From an uncultured Bacteroidales bacterium (GTDB taxonomy: Bacteria; Bacteroidota; Bacteroidia; Bacteroidales; Bacteroidaceae), in contig CADAEK010000022.1 of the NCBI GenBank assembly GCA_902786925.1, positions 1-47,542 of the forward strand: 47,542 bases of DNA, given 5' to 3'. The first letter of the stretch is position 1. Every line of letters begins with the position of its first letter. Below the pieces are notes generated by a model, which saw nothing but the letters and a program-made list of their open reading frames with translations, was not told the origin of the DNA and made no database searches. Below are positions 26,197-35,505 of the stretch, piece by piece. The position numbers and the translations under genes are program-made.

Positions 26197-27099
26197 ATGG
26201 TACACAATAAATTCAAAGGTTTGGGCATTGCACTCATCACGCCTTTTACAAAAGATGGCGCGGTAGATTTCACCGCTTTGCGCAGACTGCTCGATTATCA
26301 GCTCTCTAATGGAGTCGATTTCATCTGCCTTTTGGGCACAACAGCCGAGACGCCAACGCTTTCTGAGGTGGAACGCCAGCAAGTGAAAGACCTCGTGGTT
26401 GAGAAAGTGAACGGACAAGTGCCTATCCTTATGGGGTGTGGAGGCAACAACACAGCTGCAGTCGTAGAGCAAATCAAAAATGGCGATTTCAAGGGAATTG
26501 AAGGAATCCTGAGCGTATGTCCATACTACAACAAGCCTTCTCAAGAAGGACTCTACCAGCATTTCAAGACAATTGCCGCCGCAGCAGCAGAGCGCAATCT
26601 CTCAGTAGTGCTCTATAATGTTCCTGGACGTGTCGGAGTAAACATGACTGCGGATACTACACTGCGTCTAGCTAACGAGTGCGAAAATATTGTGGCCATC
26701 AAAGAAGCTTCTGGCAACTTCACCCAGATTGACGACATCATCAAAAATAAGCCTAACAATTTTGATGTGATTTCAGGCGATGATGGCATCACCTTCCCAC
26801 TCATCACTTTAGGTGCTGTAGGTGTCATCTCCGTGATAGGCAATGCGCTCCCAAAAGAATTTAGCCGCATGGTGCGCTTAGCACTTAATGGTGACTATAA
26901 CAATGCGCTCACCATTCACCACAAGTTCACGGAACTTTTCAAACTCCTCTTCGTTGATGGCAATCCAGCCGGAGTCAAAGCTATGCTCAATGCCATGGGA
27001 CTCATCGAAAACGAGCTCCGTTTGCCACTTGTACCATCACGCATCTCAACGATGGAGAAAATCTCCAACATTGTGAAGGAACTAAACATCAAGTGTTAA
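26197..27099 (+). CDS. dapA: 4-hydroxy-tetrahydrodipicolinate synthase
   Basis: DapA condenses pyruvate with aspartate semialdehyde, the first committed step to diaminopimelate and lysine. The TIM barrel begins GIALITPFT. Catalytic features are TT at 48-49 (LLGTTAETP), Tyr at 140 (VLYNVPGR) and the Schiff-base Lys at 169 (VAIKEASGNF). At 300 residues it is of normal length. It is convergent with cdd and the two coding regions overlap by 18 bp at their 3' ends. Confidence 0.97.
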   Translation: MVHNKFKGLGIALITPFTKDGAVDFTALRRLLDYQLSNGVDFICLLGTTAETPTLSEVERQQVKDLVVEKVNGQVPILMGCGGNNTAAVVEQIKNGDFKGIEGILSVCPYYNKPSQEGLYQHFKTIAAAAAERNLSVVLYNVPGRVGVNMTADTTLRLANECENIVAIKEASGNFTQIDDIIKNKPNNFDVISGDDGITFPLITLGAVGVISVIGNALPKEFSRMVRLALNGDYNNALTIHHKFTELFKLLFVDGNPAGVKAMLNAMGLIENELRLPLVPSRISTMEKISNIVKELNIKC

Positions 27100-27573
27100 G
27101 AAAGAATCATCAAAACTCAAAGGCAACAGGTCTTTGACTGACGATACGAAATAGATGCTCTGCGTACTGCAGAGCATTATTTTTATGGGGTGCCCTGAAC
27201 GCTGCTCGGCCTCAAGCAACACTTGTCTGCATGCTCCGCATGGAGTGATTGGATTAGCTCCAAATTCACCATCCACGCCACGTGCTGCAATACAGATTTT
27301 TCTGATAGCCAGTTCTGGATAACGTGAATTGGCATAAAAGACAGCAGTCCTTTCAGCACAGAGGCCAGAAGGGTAGGCCGCATTTTCCTGATTGCTACCC
27401 GTTACAATGGTGCCGTCTTCCAGTTCCACTGCAGCTCCAACCGAAAAATGAGAGTAAGGTGCATAACTGCGATACGTAGCACGGCACGCTTCATCCATCA
27501 ATTGATGCTCTGAATCCGTGAGCTCCTGCTTCTGTTTTACGCTCACACGAATATGTATATCCAAGTCTTTCAT
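27082..27573 (-). CDS. cdd: Cytidine deaminase
   Basis: Cdd converts cytidine and deoxycytidine to uridine forms for pyrimidine salvage. The zinc site is C72-A-E74 (GLCAERTA) with C112 and C115 (PCGACRQ). The 163-residue length fits the homodimeric/tetrameric type. The start at 27573 (MKDLDIH) is preferred because the upstream in-frame ATG (27591) lies inside the TATCTTTG promoter box. That box is only 6-13 bp from the ATG, so the mRNA is probably leaderless. Confidence 0.95.
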   Translation of the reverse strand: MKDLDIHIRVSVKQKQELTDSEHQLMDEACRATYRSYAPYSHFSVGAAVELEDGTIVTGSNQENAAYPSGLCAERTAVFYANSRYPELAIRKICIAARGVDGEFGANPITPCGACRQVLLEAEQRSGHPIKIMLCSTQSIYFVSSVKDLLPLSFDDSFLTLDV

Positions 27574-27578
27574 GCTTG

Positions 27579-27586
27579 CAAAGATA
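27579..27586 (-). promoter_or_regulatory. -7 promoter box of cdd, almost touching its start codon
   Basis: The minus strand reads TATCTTTG with only 5 bases before the ATG. It decides the start and implies a leaderless mRNA. Confidence 0.55.
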
Positions 27587-27645
27587 TACAATTAAGCCAT
27601 TCCATCCAATCTTTTTGTTCATAATTTTGTCTTTTGGTCTTTTCC

Positions 27646-27677
27646 TTTGTGTGTGTGAAATAAATGTCGTAATTTTG
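27646..27677 (+). promoter_or_regulatory. Promoter of uxaB
   Basis: TTTG (27646-27649) and TAATTTTG (27670-27677) are 20 bp apart. A second TAATTTTG lies at 27622-27629. The expected leader is about 35 nt. Confidence 0.6.
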
Positions 27678-27717
27678 CGACAAACTTACAAAGCATCTAA
27701 ATCATATCAAATAATCT

Positions 27718-29196
27718 ATGGCACTAAAAGCATTAAACGCTCGCACGGCTCCGAAGAGCCATGCTCCTGAAAGAATTATCCAGTTCGGAGAAGGAAACTT
27801 CCTTCGCTGTTTCGTGGACTGGATTATCTACAACATGAATCAGAAGACAGACTTTAACTCCTCTGTAGTGGTTGTTCAACCCATCGAGCGAGGCATGGTA
27901 GATTGGCTCAATGGCCAAGACTGCCTCTACCACGTCAATCTTCAGGGACGTCTGAATGGAGAGAAAGTCAACTCCCTTACACGCATCGACTGCATTAGCC
28001 GTGCTCTCAATCCATACAGCCAGAATCAGGCATTCATGGCATTAGCCGAGCAGCCCGAAATCCGTTTCGTCATCAGCAACACCACCGAGGCCGGCATTGC
28101 TTTCGACCCCGCCTGCAAACTTGCAGATGCACCTGCATCTTCTTATCCTGGCAAACTTACTCAATTGCTTTATCGTCGTTTCAAAGCATTCAATGGCGCA
28201 GCAGACAAGGGCCTGATTATTATGCCTTGCGAGTTGATATTCCTGAATGGACATCATTTGAAAGAATGCATCTACCAGTACATCGAACTTTGGAAAGACG
28301 ACTTCGGCGCCGACTACGCTGCCTTCAAAGAGTGGTTCACTAAATATAATTATGTGTGCGCAACCTTGGTAGACCGTATCGTCCCAGGCTTCCCACGCAA
28401 GGAAATTGCAGAGATTCAAGAGAAAGTCTGCTATGCCGACAACCTCGTTGTACAGGGTGAAGCCTTCCATCTTTGGGTTATCGAGAAACCCGAAAACATG
28501 GACATCGAAGCCCTCAAGGCTGAGTTCCCTGCCGAGAAGGCTGGACTCAATGTCCTCATTGCTCCAAGCGAGAAACCCTATCATGAGCGCAAAGTGACCC
28601 TTCTGAATGGTCCTCACACCGTGCTCTCTCCTGTAGCCTACCTCAGTGGTATCAATATTGTGCGCGATGCTTGCAACGACGAAGTAGTAGGTAAGTACAT
28701 CCACAAGGTGCAGTTCGAAGAGCTGATGCAGACCCTCAACCTTCCTATGGAAGAGTTGCAGAAGTTCGCTACCGACGTGCTTGAACGCTTCAACAATCCA
28801 TACGTGGACCATCAGGTCACCAGCATCATGCTCAACTCCTTCCCAAAGTATGAGACACGCGACCTTCCAGGCGTGAAAGTCTATCTGCAGCGCAAGGGCG
28901 AACTGCCACAAGGTCTTGTCTTCGGACTTGCTGCCATCATCACTTACTACAAGGGTGGCACACGTGCCGACGGAGCACCTATCGAGCCTAATGATGCACC
29001 TGAAATCATGCAGATGCTCAAAGACCTGTGGGCAACGGGTGATACTCAGAAAGTGGCTGAAGGAGTCCTTGCTGCCGAGAACATCTGGCATGAGAATCTC
29101 AACAACATCGTGCCAGGCCTCACCGCACTCGTCAAGAAATACCTTGACCTCATTCAGGAGAAAGGCATGCTCGAAGCTGTCAAAACCATTCTTTAA
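27718..29196 (+). CDS. uxaB: Tagaturonate reductase (altronate oxidoreductase)
   Basis: UxaB interconverts D-tagaturonate and D-altronate with NADH in hexuronate (galacturonate) breakdown. The N-terminus PERIIQFGEGNFLRCFVDW matches the NAD-binding start of the family, a branch of the mannitol dehydrogenase superfamily, and is followed by VVVVQPIERG. The C-terminal domain carries YHERKVTLLNGPHTVL and a late NPYVDHQVTSIMLN stretch. It has 492 residues. No uxaA, uxaC or kduI lies nearby, so the rest of the pathway must be elsewhere. It is flanked by its own promoter and a strong terminator. Confidence 0.92.
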   Translation: MALKALNARTAPKSHAPERIIQFGEGNFLRCFVDWIIYNMNQKTDFNSSVVVVQPIERGMVDWLNGQDCLYHVNLQGRLNGEKVNSLTRIDCISRALNPYSQNQAFMALAEQPEIRFVISNTTEAGIAFDPACKLADAPASSYPGKLTQLLYRRFKAFNGAADKGLIIMPCELIFLNGHHLKECIYQYIELWKDDFGADYAAFKEWFTKYNYVCATLVDRIVPGFPRKEIAEIQEKVCYADNLVVQGEAFHLWVIEKPENMDIEALKAEFPAEKAGLNVLIAPSEKPYHERKVTLLNGPHTVLSPVAYLSGINIVRDACNDEVVGKYIHKVQFEELMQTLNLPMEELQKFATDVLERFNNPYVDHQVTSIMLNSFPKYETRDLPGVKVYLQRKGELPQGLVFGLAAIITYYKGGTRADGAPIEPNDAPEIMQMLKDLWATGDTQKVAEGVLAAENIWHENLNNIVPGLTALVKKYLDLIQEKGMLEAVKTIL

Positions 29197-29212
29197 GCAT
29201 CTCTCCATACAA

Positions 29213-29254
29213 AAGAACAGGGGGCTGTATCATTGCGATACAGCCCCCTTCTTT
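29213..29254 (+). terminator. Bidirectional terminator between uxaB and htpG
   Basis: A perfect 12-bp stem (29220-29231 with 29237-29248) and 5-nt loop; an outer AAGAA/TTCTT pair extends it. It serves convergent genes. Confidence 0.85.
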
Positions 29255-29289
29255 ATGGGTTGGCAATCTTAACTATTGCCAATTATCCA

Positions 29290-31146
29290 TTAGATAAGCT
29301 CAATGCTTCTCTTCACAAAGTTGTTCAGAGCCTCGCCCTTCAACAGGCCATTCTGCAAGAGAGCCAAGTCAATCAGCTGGCTCACCACATCAGCCTTTGC
29401 ATCCTTGATGCTTTGCTTGATAAGCGGGTGATCCGTGTTCAGCACCATGTTCAGCATTGTAGGCATTTCGCCATAGAACGCCATGCCAGGCTGCAAGCGA
29501 GACATATCCTTCATGCGTCGCATATACTCGCTCTGCGTCATGATGACAGGAGCAGCACCTTCGCCCAGAGCTTGAGGCTCCACGTTGAACTCAATCTTCT
29601 CCAGCTTAGGCAGCGCATTCTTGAATGTCTCCGTCAGTGCTTTCTTTTCCTCCTCTGGCAGCTCCTCCTTCTTCTCGTCGCTCTTCACAATCAGTCTGTC
29701 CACCACGTCAGAGTCCACACGAGTGAATCTGCTCTTCTCAAACTTCTCCTCATAGAGGTTGCACATTGCAGCATCCAGTTGGCCATCCATGAGCAACACA
29801 TTGTAGCCCTTCGCATTAGCGGCATCGATGTAGCTGAATTGGTCATCCTTATTGTTTGCGTAGAGATAAATCAGATTGCCATCCTTATCCGTCTGCTCGC
29901 CCTTAATCAGCGTCTGGTACTCCTCAAACGTGTACTTCTTGCCCTCCGTATCCTTCAGCAGAGCAAAGTTCTTCGCCTTGTCATAGAAATCCGTCTCGCT
30001 GAGCATTCCGTAATTGATGAAAATCTTGATGTCATCCCACTTCTCCTCAAACTGTGCGCGGTCACTCTTAAAGATAGACGACAATCTGTCGCTCACCTTC
30101 TTCGAGATATACGTAGAAATCTTCTTTACGTTCGAGTCACTCTGCAGATAGCTGCGGCTCACGTTCAGCGGAATATCTGGTGAGTCAATCACACCATGCA
30201 GCAACGTCATGAAGTCAGGCACGATACCTTCCACATTATCCGTCACAAACACCTGATTGCAATACAAGTTAATCTTATTCTTCTGAATATCCAGATTAGA
30301 CTTCACCTTTGGGAAGTAGAGGATACCAGTCAAGTTGAAAGGATAGTCCACATTCAGGTGAATCCAGAACAGAGGCTCGTCGCTCATAGGATAGAGCTTC
30401 TTGTAAAACTCCTTATAGTCCTCATCCTTCAGTTCTGCAGGCTTGCGAGTCCAGAGTGGAGTAGTGTCGTTAATCACTTCATCCTCATCAGTCTCTACAC
30501 TCTTCTTCTCCTTGTCGTCCCACTTCGTCTTCTTTCCGAAAGCAACAGGTACAGGGAGGAACTTGCAATACTTGTTCAGCAGCTCGCTAATCTTATATTT
30601 CTCAAGGAAATCCTTGCAGTCTTCGTCAATATACATCACGATATCCGTGCCACGATCAGCCTTTTCAGCCTCCTCAATCGTGAACGAAGGGCTTCCGTCA
30701 CAGCTCCACTTCACTGCCTTCGAGCCTTCCTTCCAACTCTTCGTGATGATTTCCACTTTCTTGCTCACCATGAACGAAGAGTAGAAGCCCAAGCCAAAGT
30801 GGCCGATGATAGCATTCGCATCTTCCTTATATTTATCCAGGAAGTCATTAGCACCAGAGAAAGCAATCTGATTGATATATCTGTCAATCTCCTCTTCCGT
30901 CATGCCGATACCGCGGTCACTGACAGTCAGTGTGCCTGCTTCCTTATTCACCGACACATGCACCGTCAAGTCGCCAGCCTCTTCCTTCAGTTCACCTTTG
31001 CTGGCCAGCGTCTTCAACTTCTGGGTGGCATCCACCGCATTGCTCACAATCTCACGAATAAAAATGTCATGGTCGCTATAGAGAAACTTTTTGATGACGG
31101 GGAAAATATTCTCAGTTGTAACCCCGATGTTGCCTTGTTGAGCCAT
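29290..31146 (-). CDS. htpG: Hsp90 family chaperone HtpG
   Basis: HtpG is an ATP-dependent cytosolic chaperone. The GHKL ATPase shows FIREIVSNAVDA, DRGIGMTEEE and GHFGLGFYSSFMV. The middle domain has WTRKPAELKDEDYKEFYK and LNVSRSYLQ with the catalytic Arg. The 618 residues are near the E. coli length (624) and, as I recall, shorter than many Bacteroides HtpG (about 680). A nested palindrome lies upstream and may be a stress-response operator. Confidence 0.96.
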   Translation of the reverse strand: MAQQGNIGVTTENIFPVIKKFLYSDHDIFIREIVSNAVDATQKLKTLASKGELKEEAGDLTVHVSVNKEAGTLTVSDRGIGMTEEEIDRYINQIAFSGANDFLDKYKEDANAIIGHFGLGFYSSFMVSKKVEIITKSWKEGSKAVKWSCDGSPSFTIEEAEKADRGTDIVMYIDEDCKDFLEKYKISELLNKYCKFLPVPVAFGKKTKWDDKEKKSVETDEDEVINDTTPLWTRKPAELKDEDYKEFYKKLYPMSDEPLFWIHLNVDYPFNLTGILYFPKVKSNLDIQKNKINLYCNQVFVTDNVEGIVPDFMTLLHGVIDSPDIPLNVSRSYLQSDSNVKKISTYISKKVSDRLSSIFKSDRAQFEEKWDDIKIFINYGMLSETDFYDKAKNFALLKDTEGKKYTFEEYQTLIKGEQTDKDGNLIYLYANNKDDQFSYIDAANAKGYNVLLMDGQLDAAMCNLYEEKFEKSRFTRVDSDVVDRLIVKSDEKKEELPEEEKKALTETFKNALPKLEKIEFNVEPQALGEGAAPVIMTQSEYMRRMKDMSRLQPGMAFYGEMPTMLNMVLNTDHPLIKQSIKDAKADVVSQLIDLALLQNGLLKGEALNNFVKRSIELI

Positions 31147-31227
31147 AATACTATTTACGATTTATCAATTTGCAAATTATAATTTCACCATCCATCAAGA
31201 GCAAAAACAATGCCAGCCACCATCGTG

Positions 31228-31264
31228 ACTGACATTTTGTCGTAACAGGTCAATAGTTGTCAGT
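31228..31264 (-). promoter_or_regulatory. Nested palindrome upstream of htpG
   Basis: An outer inverted repeat ACTGACA (31228-31234) with TGTCAGT (31258-31264) encloses the 11-bp palindrome GACATTTTGTC (31231-31241). It lies about 80-120 bp upstream of the htpG ATG, where a promoter or heat-shock operator is expected. The regulator is unknown. Confidence 0.4.
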
Positions 31265-31323
31265 TTCCTATTCACCTTCCTGTTTGAATAAAGTGAAAAG
31301 TATAATATAAATAGGTGTATACT

Positions 31324-32238
31324 TTATAGTATGATTTTCTTTCCGTCTTCAGCAAGCATGGTATTTGGGAATATCTGCTGAGCTTCTTGCAGGAGTTGGT
31401 CTTCGGTTAGATACCGCGAAGAAAAGTGTCCAAGGATGAGCTGTTGCACTTGAGCGGCCTGTGCAATTTGTGCGGCTTGTGCTGCGGTGCTATGATAGGT
31501 CTTCTTGGCAAGTAGTGCATGCTCTTGGGCAAAAGTCGCTTCGTGATACAGGCATGTGCATCCTTGAATCAGGTTTGCGAGTGATGGCCGATAGGTAGTA
31601 TCTGTGCAATAGGCATATGAACGAACAGGATCGGATGGGGTAGTGAGCCGGTCATTGGGGATAAGAGTCCCGTCTTCGAGCGTCCAATCCATACCAGCCT
31701 TGATGTTATTGATTTGTGAGATGGGGATGTGGTAGAAATCAATCATGTCACGGCGAATATGACGTGGTGTGGGTTTCTCTTTGAAGAGATAGCCACAACA
31801 TGGAATGCGATGGCTTAGAGGCAGAGTCGATATTTCAACGGAACGGTCTTCATAGATGACTTGGGGTTCTTTTGTGTCTATCTCATGAAGAATGATTTTG
31901 TAGGGTGACTCATTGCAGAAGTAGTCTATTTGAGGTTGAAACACGCGTTGCAAATCTCGTGGTCCATACACATGAAGGTCTTGAATACGTCCTAACAATC
32001 CAAAGGTGGAAAGCAGTCCAAGAAGGCCAAAAACATGGTCTCCATGCAGATGAGTGAGAAAGATGGCCTGAAGATGTGAAAAGCGGAGATGTGTGCGGCG
32101 CAGTGCCATCTGTGCACCTTCAGCGCAGTCAAGCATGAAGAGTTTCTCGCGTATGTTGACCACTTGTGCAGAACCAAGCCTGCGAGGAGTGGGAAGAGCT
32201 GCTCCGCATCCCAGTATGTTGATTTCAAATTTTTCCAT
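31324..32238 (-). CDS. rnz: Ribonuclease Z
   Basis: RNase Z trims the 3' end of tRNA precursors lacking encoded CCA, which fits the CCA-less tRNA genes in this window. The metallo-beta-lactamase motif is LTHLHGDH (61-68); the later HSTAAQAAQIA is the HEAT/HST loop and GHFSSRY the last His region. The fold starts INILGCGAALPTPRRLGSAQVV. At 304 residues it is the short, ElaC-type form. It starts 18 bp after the AddB-like gene, so both form a small operon. Confidence 0.95.
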   Translation of the reverse strand: MEKFEINILGCGAALPTPRRLGSAQVVNIREKLFMLDCAEGAQMALRRTHLRFSHLQAIFLTHLHGDHVFGLLGLLSTFGLLGRIQDLHVYGPRDLQRVFQPQIDYFCNESPYKIILHEIDTKEPQVIYEDRSVEISTLPLSHRIPCCGYLFKEKPTPRHIRRDMIDFYHIPISQINNIKAGMDWTLEDGTLIPNDRLTTPSDPVRSYAYCTDTTYRPSLANLIQGCTCLYHEATFAQEHALLAKKTYHSTAAQAAQIAQAAQVQQLILGHFSSRYLTEDQLLQEAQQIFPNTMLAEDGKKIIL

Positions 32239-32256
32239 GTGTAGTATAAGAGAATA

Positions 32257-35200
32257 CTATAAAGTCTTTTGTGGACGACGTCTGCAGAAAGTGAGGAAAT
32301 CGCAATAGGCACAATGTTGTTCGTCTTCACATTGATTGAAAGTGCCGTTGGGAGTTTCATCATTGATATATGGAGTGAAGATTTCATCAATCTTTTGGGA
32401 TAACATTTCTTGAAATGCATTGCCAAATTCTTGTTTGAAGTCTGTAATAGCTTCCTTTTTCGTGTCTGCGCTCGTAGATAGTTTTATAATGCCCGAATAG
32501 TTGTCCCCATAGTTTTTGGCGCAATACATTAAGGCAGGCACCACAGCATCGTGTTCATACGGAGCACCTTCTGCCGTTAGCACCATGCTATAATAGAAAG
32601 CCTGCATCAGGTGGTAGTTGCCAGCACATTTCTGTGAGTCAAAGAGTTCTTCAAGTGTTTTGGCTGCATGAGCATTACTGCTGGTCTTGTAGTCCACGAT
32701 TCGGATTTGATTTTCTGATGGCGATGCCAATAAATCAAGTCTATCAATATATCCACCTAAGAGTAGATGGTGGTTTGAACAGGAAGGTATTAGGAAATGA
32801 GTCGTGTATTTTTGTTCTTGGCTAATAATCTGCCAATACCCTCCTTCTTGTTCCAATTCTTCTGCCATTAGCGCATCAGCATTGAGTTGGTTGAGCACGA
32901 ACTCTTTGATGACGTGCCGATTGATGAGCTGTGTTCCATTCAGCAGAAGTTTACGTCCTCCCGCCATACCATAATTAATGGTGTTTCCATCCTTGTCTGT
33001 CGCAGGATAATGGAAGAGATTTGTGGCAAAGGCATTGTTGAGTGCTTGAAGGATGGATGTTTCATTGGCTGCAATACGTCTGACCTCTTGGCTAGGAAAC
33101 GGTTTACCCTCCCATGGCATGTAGAGGTGGTGCATCGTGTCGTGGAAGATGGTGCCAAACAATGGCCTGTCAATATCATCAGAAACCTCGTCTTCTGGAC
33201 GTAATCCTGCCACATAATTGAGGTAAAACCTGAGCGGGCACTTCATATAGGTGTTGATGGCTGATGGTGAAAGAATTTGATCTTGATTAAACCGATCCAT
33301 TAATGCAGCCATAACATGTTCGTCTTTCTTCACGCAGATGCTGGCATTGGGCATTGCCTCACTTGTCGAAGTGAAAGATTTGAGTTCAATCTCCTGTAAA
33401 GGTCCGAAAAGTTCATTCTTTTCAGCCAGCGTCTGTAGCATAAAGCGTGACATCTCACCTTTTTTACCTCCTTCTGTACTAGAGTTGTAGAGTAGGGTAA
33501 TGTGCTCAGCCCGTTGAATAAGACGATAATAATAATATGCATAGAGGCTAACTTCCTTCTCAATGGTTGTCATGCCAAAAGCAGCACGAAGCGTGTATGG
33601 AATCAGAGAAGCACGCTTGTCGCTTTTAGGCAGTTGACCTTCGTTGACAGATAGCATAATGACATTTTTGAAATCCAAGTTACGAGTTTCAAGCAATCCC
33701 ATTACTTGCAAACCTATGGCAGGCTCGCCATGGAAAGGAATTGTGGCTTGGTCCATCAGTTGCAAGATAAGTCTCGACTGCATCTCATCGTTCATGTTCT
33801 GTATTGCCACATGATTCTCTTGTAGCGTGTGGAATCTGTTGACGAGCGTGTAGGTGATGAAGAGGCTTTCTTTGTATAATTGCAAAGTATGGTCATTCTT
33901 GTCGAATTCATGCTGATAGCAATATCCTACCATGGAGATGATTTCAGACAAGTAAGTCGTCAAATCCTTACCCGATGCTGGAGTAAAGATTTTCTTCATG
34001 GTTTTGTCATCTTCAAACAACTCGTTGCCAGGGAAAATGACATTGTGTTTTGTCAGTTTCTGTAGTATTTCACGGCATTGAGAACCTGCAAGTTTTTGGA
34101 TTAAAGCATGTTTCAATACCGTTGCCACCTGTTTGTAGCACCATGAGCCAGATGGGGCATGTCCGTGCACCTGCAAATCCAGCAATGCTTGAATCAGCGA
34201 ATAGGCTGGTGTGGCGGATAGGGGATATCCCATGGTGACATTCATGGCAGGCACATCACCAATGCTGTGCAGAACGGGTTGCAATAGTTTTTCATCACAT
34301 AATATCACTGCTGTCTCCCTCAGCGGCTCATCCTTTTTCAAATGTTCCTTGAGCCATGGATGGATATAGCGTGCCTGTGCATTTTCTGTAGGCGATTGGA
34401 CAAAAGCAATCTGTTTTGAGGACCGCATATTGTTGAACAAATCTTGTCCTTCAAACTCATTGCCCAATACTCGAATGTTTTCTAATATAAACTGCCCAGC
34501 CTCGTATTTTGTTTGAATGGAGGACTTGTTATCTTTCTTCGTGTACGAACTGTCATAATCCCAATAAAACTTCGCGTCACGGTGCTTCTTGATGTAACGG
34601 AACAGTTCGAGTTCCGTTTTATTCAGCACGTTAAATCCCACCATGACGTATGTTTGGGCATGCAGTCTTTCGGTGATACGTTTGCATTCCTCCGAATCTT
34701 CTTTTCTCAAAGCCTCTATTATCAGCCGTTTCAACATACCTTCATACACCATTTTCATGTCATCATCCTCATTGAGCAATGATTGGCGATAGGTATTGTA
34801 TATATTCGCCATTTGGCTCCATAATGCATTGAAATGGCTTCTGATGGGTGTGTCAGAATCTGCCTTGTCAAGTATCTTGCCGAAAAAGGCCTCAATAGCT
34901 TCCCTTTGTTCATCCTCCAGAAAAGAGAAGTCTGTCAGTTTTTTCCAGTCAGCTATATTCATGAAGAGCTTTTCGGGCTCCACCATGTTGTTATCAACGT
35001 CCTGGAAGTCGCTTAGCATCATCTCCATCAGCGGGTATAACTGGTCAAAAGTCTTTGTAGGTTGCATGATTTGCTTATACACCTCCCACAGTTTTACCGT
35101 CAGATAGATGCTGTCACCAACGACTACGTCCGACAATGAGGCGAACAACTCGCTGATTGTCGTGTATTCTGGAGTCCACATCGTTTGTCCATGTGCGTTG

Positions 35201-35325
35201 CTCCACAAATACTCGTTGAAGAATAACGATGCACGCTTATTGGGAAAGATGATAGTTGTATGTTCGAAGTTTCCATCCAGTTTTCTGTACAGGTCTTCAG
35301 CAACAAGTTTTAAGAAAGGTGTCAT
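32257..35325 (-). CDS. AddB-like PD-(D/E)XK nuclease with Fe-S cluster
   Basis: This 1022-residue protein resembles AddB/RexB, the partner of AddA in double-strand break processing and recombination. The C-terminal nuclease shows GGYIDRLD (857-864) and IVDYKTS (876-882): Asp861, Asp878 and Lys880. Cys696 (KCPLRFYLNYV) with Cys1005, Cys1008 and Cys1014 matches the 4Fe-4S staple of AddB. The N-terminal helicase-like region begins TTIIFPNKRASLFFNEYL without a Walker A motif, so the ATPase is probably inactive. No addA neighbour is present; the upstream gene is an unrelated protease in the other direction. A role outside recombination cannot be excluded. Confidence 0.87.
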   Translation of the reverse strand: MTPFLKLVAEDLYRKLDGNFEHTTIIFPNKRASLFFNEYLWSNAHGQTMWTPEYTTISELFASLSDVVVGDSIYLTVKLWEVYKQIMQPTKTFDQLYPLMEMMLSDFQDVDNNMVEPEKLFMNIADWKKLTDFSFLEDEQREAIEAFFGKILDKADSDTPIRSHFNALWSQMANIYNTYRQSLLNEDDDMKMVYEGMLKRLIIEALRKEDSEECKRITERLHAQTYVMVGFNVLNKTELELFRYIKKHRDAKFYWDYDSSYTKKDNKSSIQTKYEAGQFILENIRVLGNEFEGQDLFNNMRSSKQIAFVQSPTENAQARYIHPWLKEHLKKDEPLRETAVILCDEKLLQPVLHSIGDVPAMNVTMGYPLSATPAYSLIQALLDLQVHGHAPSGSWCYKQVATVLKHALIQKLAGSQCREILQKLTKHNVIFPGNELFEDDKTMKKIFTPASGKDLTTYLSEIISMVGYCYQHEFDKNDHTLQLYKESLFITYTLVNRFHTLQENHVAIQNMNDEMQSRLILQLMDQATIPFHGEPAIGLQVMGLLETRNLDFKNVIMLSVNEGQLPKSDKRASLIPYTLRAAFGMTTIEKEVSLYAYYYYRLIQRAEHITLLYNSSTEGGKKGEMSRFMLQTLAEKNELFGPLQEIELKSFTSTSEAMPNASICVKKDEHVMAALMDRFNQDQILSPSAINTYMKCPLRFYLNYVAGLRPEDEVSDDIDRPLFGTIFHDTMHHLYMPWEGKPFPSQEVRRIAANETSILQALNNAFATNLFHYPATDKDGNTINYGMAGGRKLLLNGTQLINRHVIKEFVLNQLNADALMAEELEQEGGYWQIISQEQKYTTHFLIPSCSNHHLLLGGYIDRLDLLASPSENQIRIVDYKTSSNAHAAKTLEELFDSQKCAGNYHLMQAFYYSMVLTAEGAPYEHDAVVPALMYCAKNYGDNYSGIIKLSTSADTKKEAITDFKQEFGNAFQEMLSQKIDEIFTPYINDETPNGTFNQCEDEQHCAYCDFLTFCRRRPQKTL

Positions 35326-35452
35326 GAAGTTTGGGGCTTATCTCGGTAAACAATCAGCGTTTAGCTTGCAAAAATAGAAAGAATTCTTAGGCTTGGCAAA
35401 TTTTAAAGTCATTTTCTATGTTTGGAAGTGCGCCCGAATGGAAAAAGTTGAT

Positions 35453-35460
35453 TACCTTTG
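35453..35460 (+). promoter_or_regulatory. -7 promoter box of the M6 protease
   Basis: TACCTTTG, about 45 bp upstream of the ATG; no good -33 element was found. Confidence 0.45.
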
Positions 35461-35505
35461 TACTAGTCTCACCACGAGACTTGAATTTTAAAGCCATCAC
35501 ATTCA

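Noticed and set aside
28042..29208. 388-codon open frame antisense to uxaB
   Set aside because: It mirrors the strongly biased codons of uxaB, has no start context or family motif, and overlaps a clear enzyme gene.
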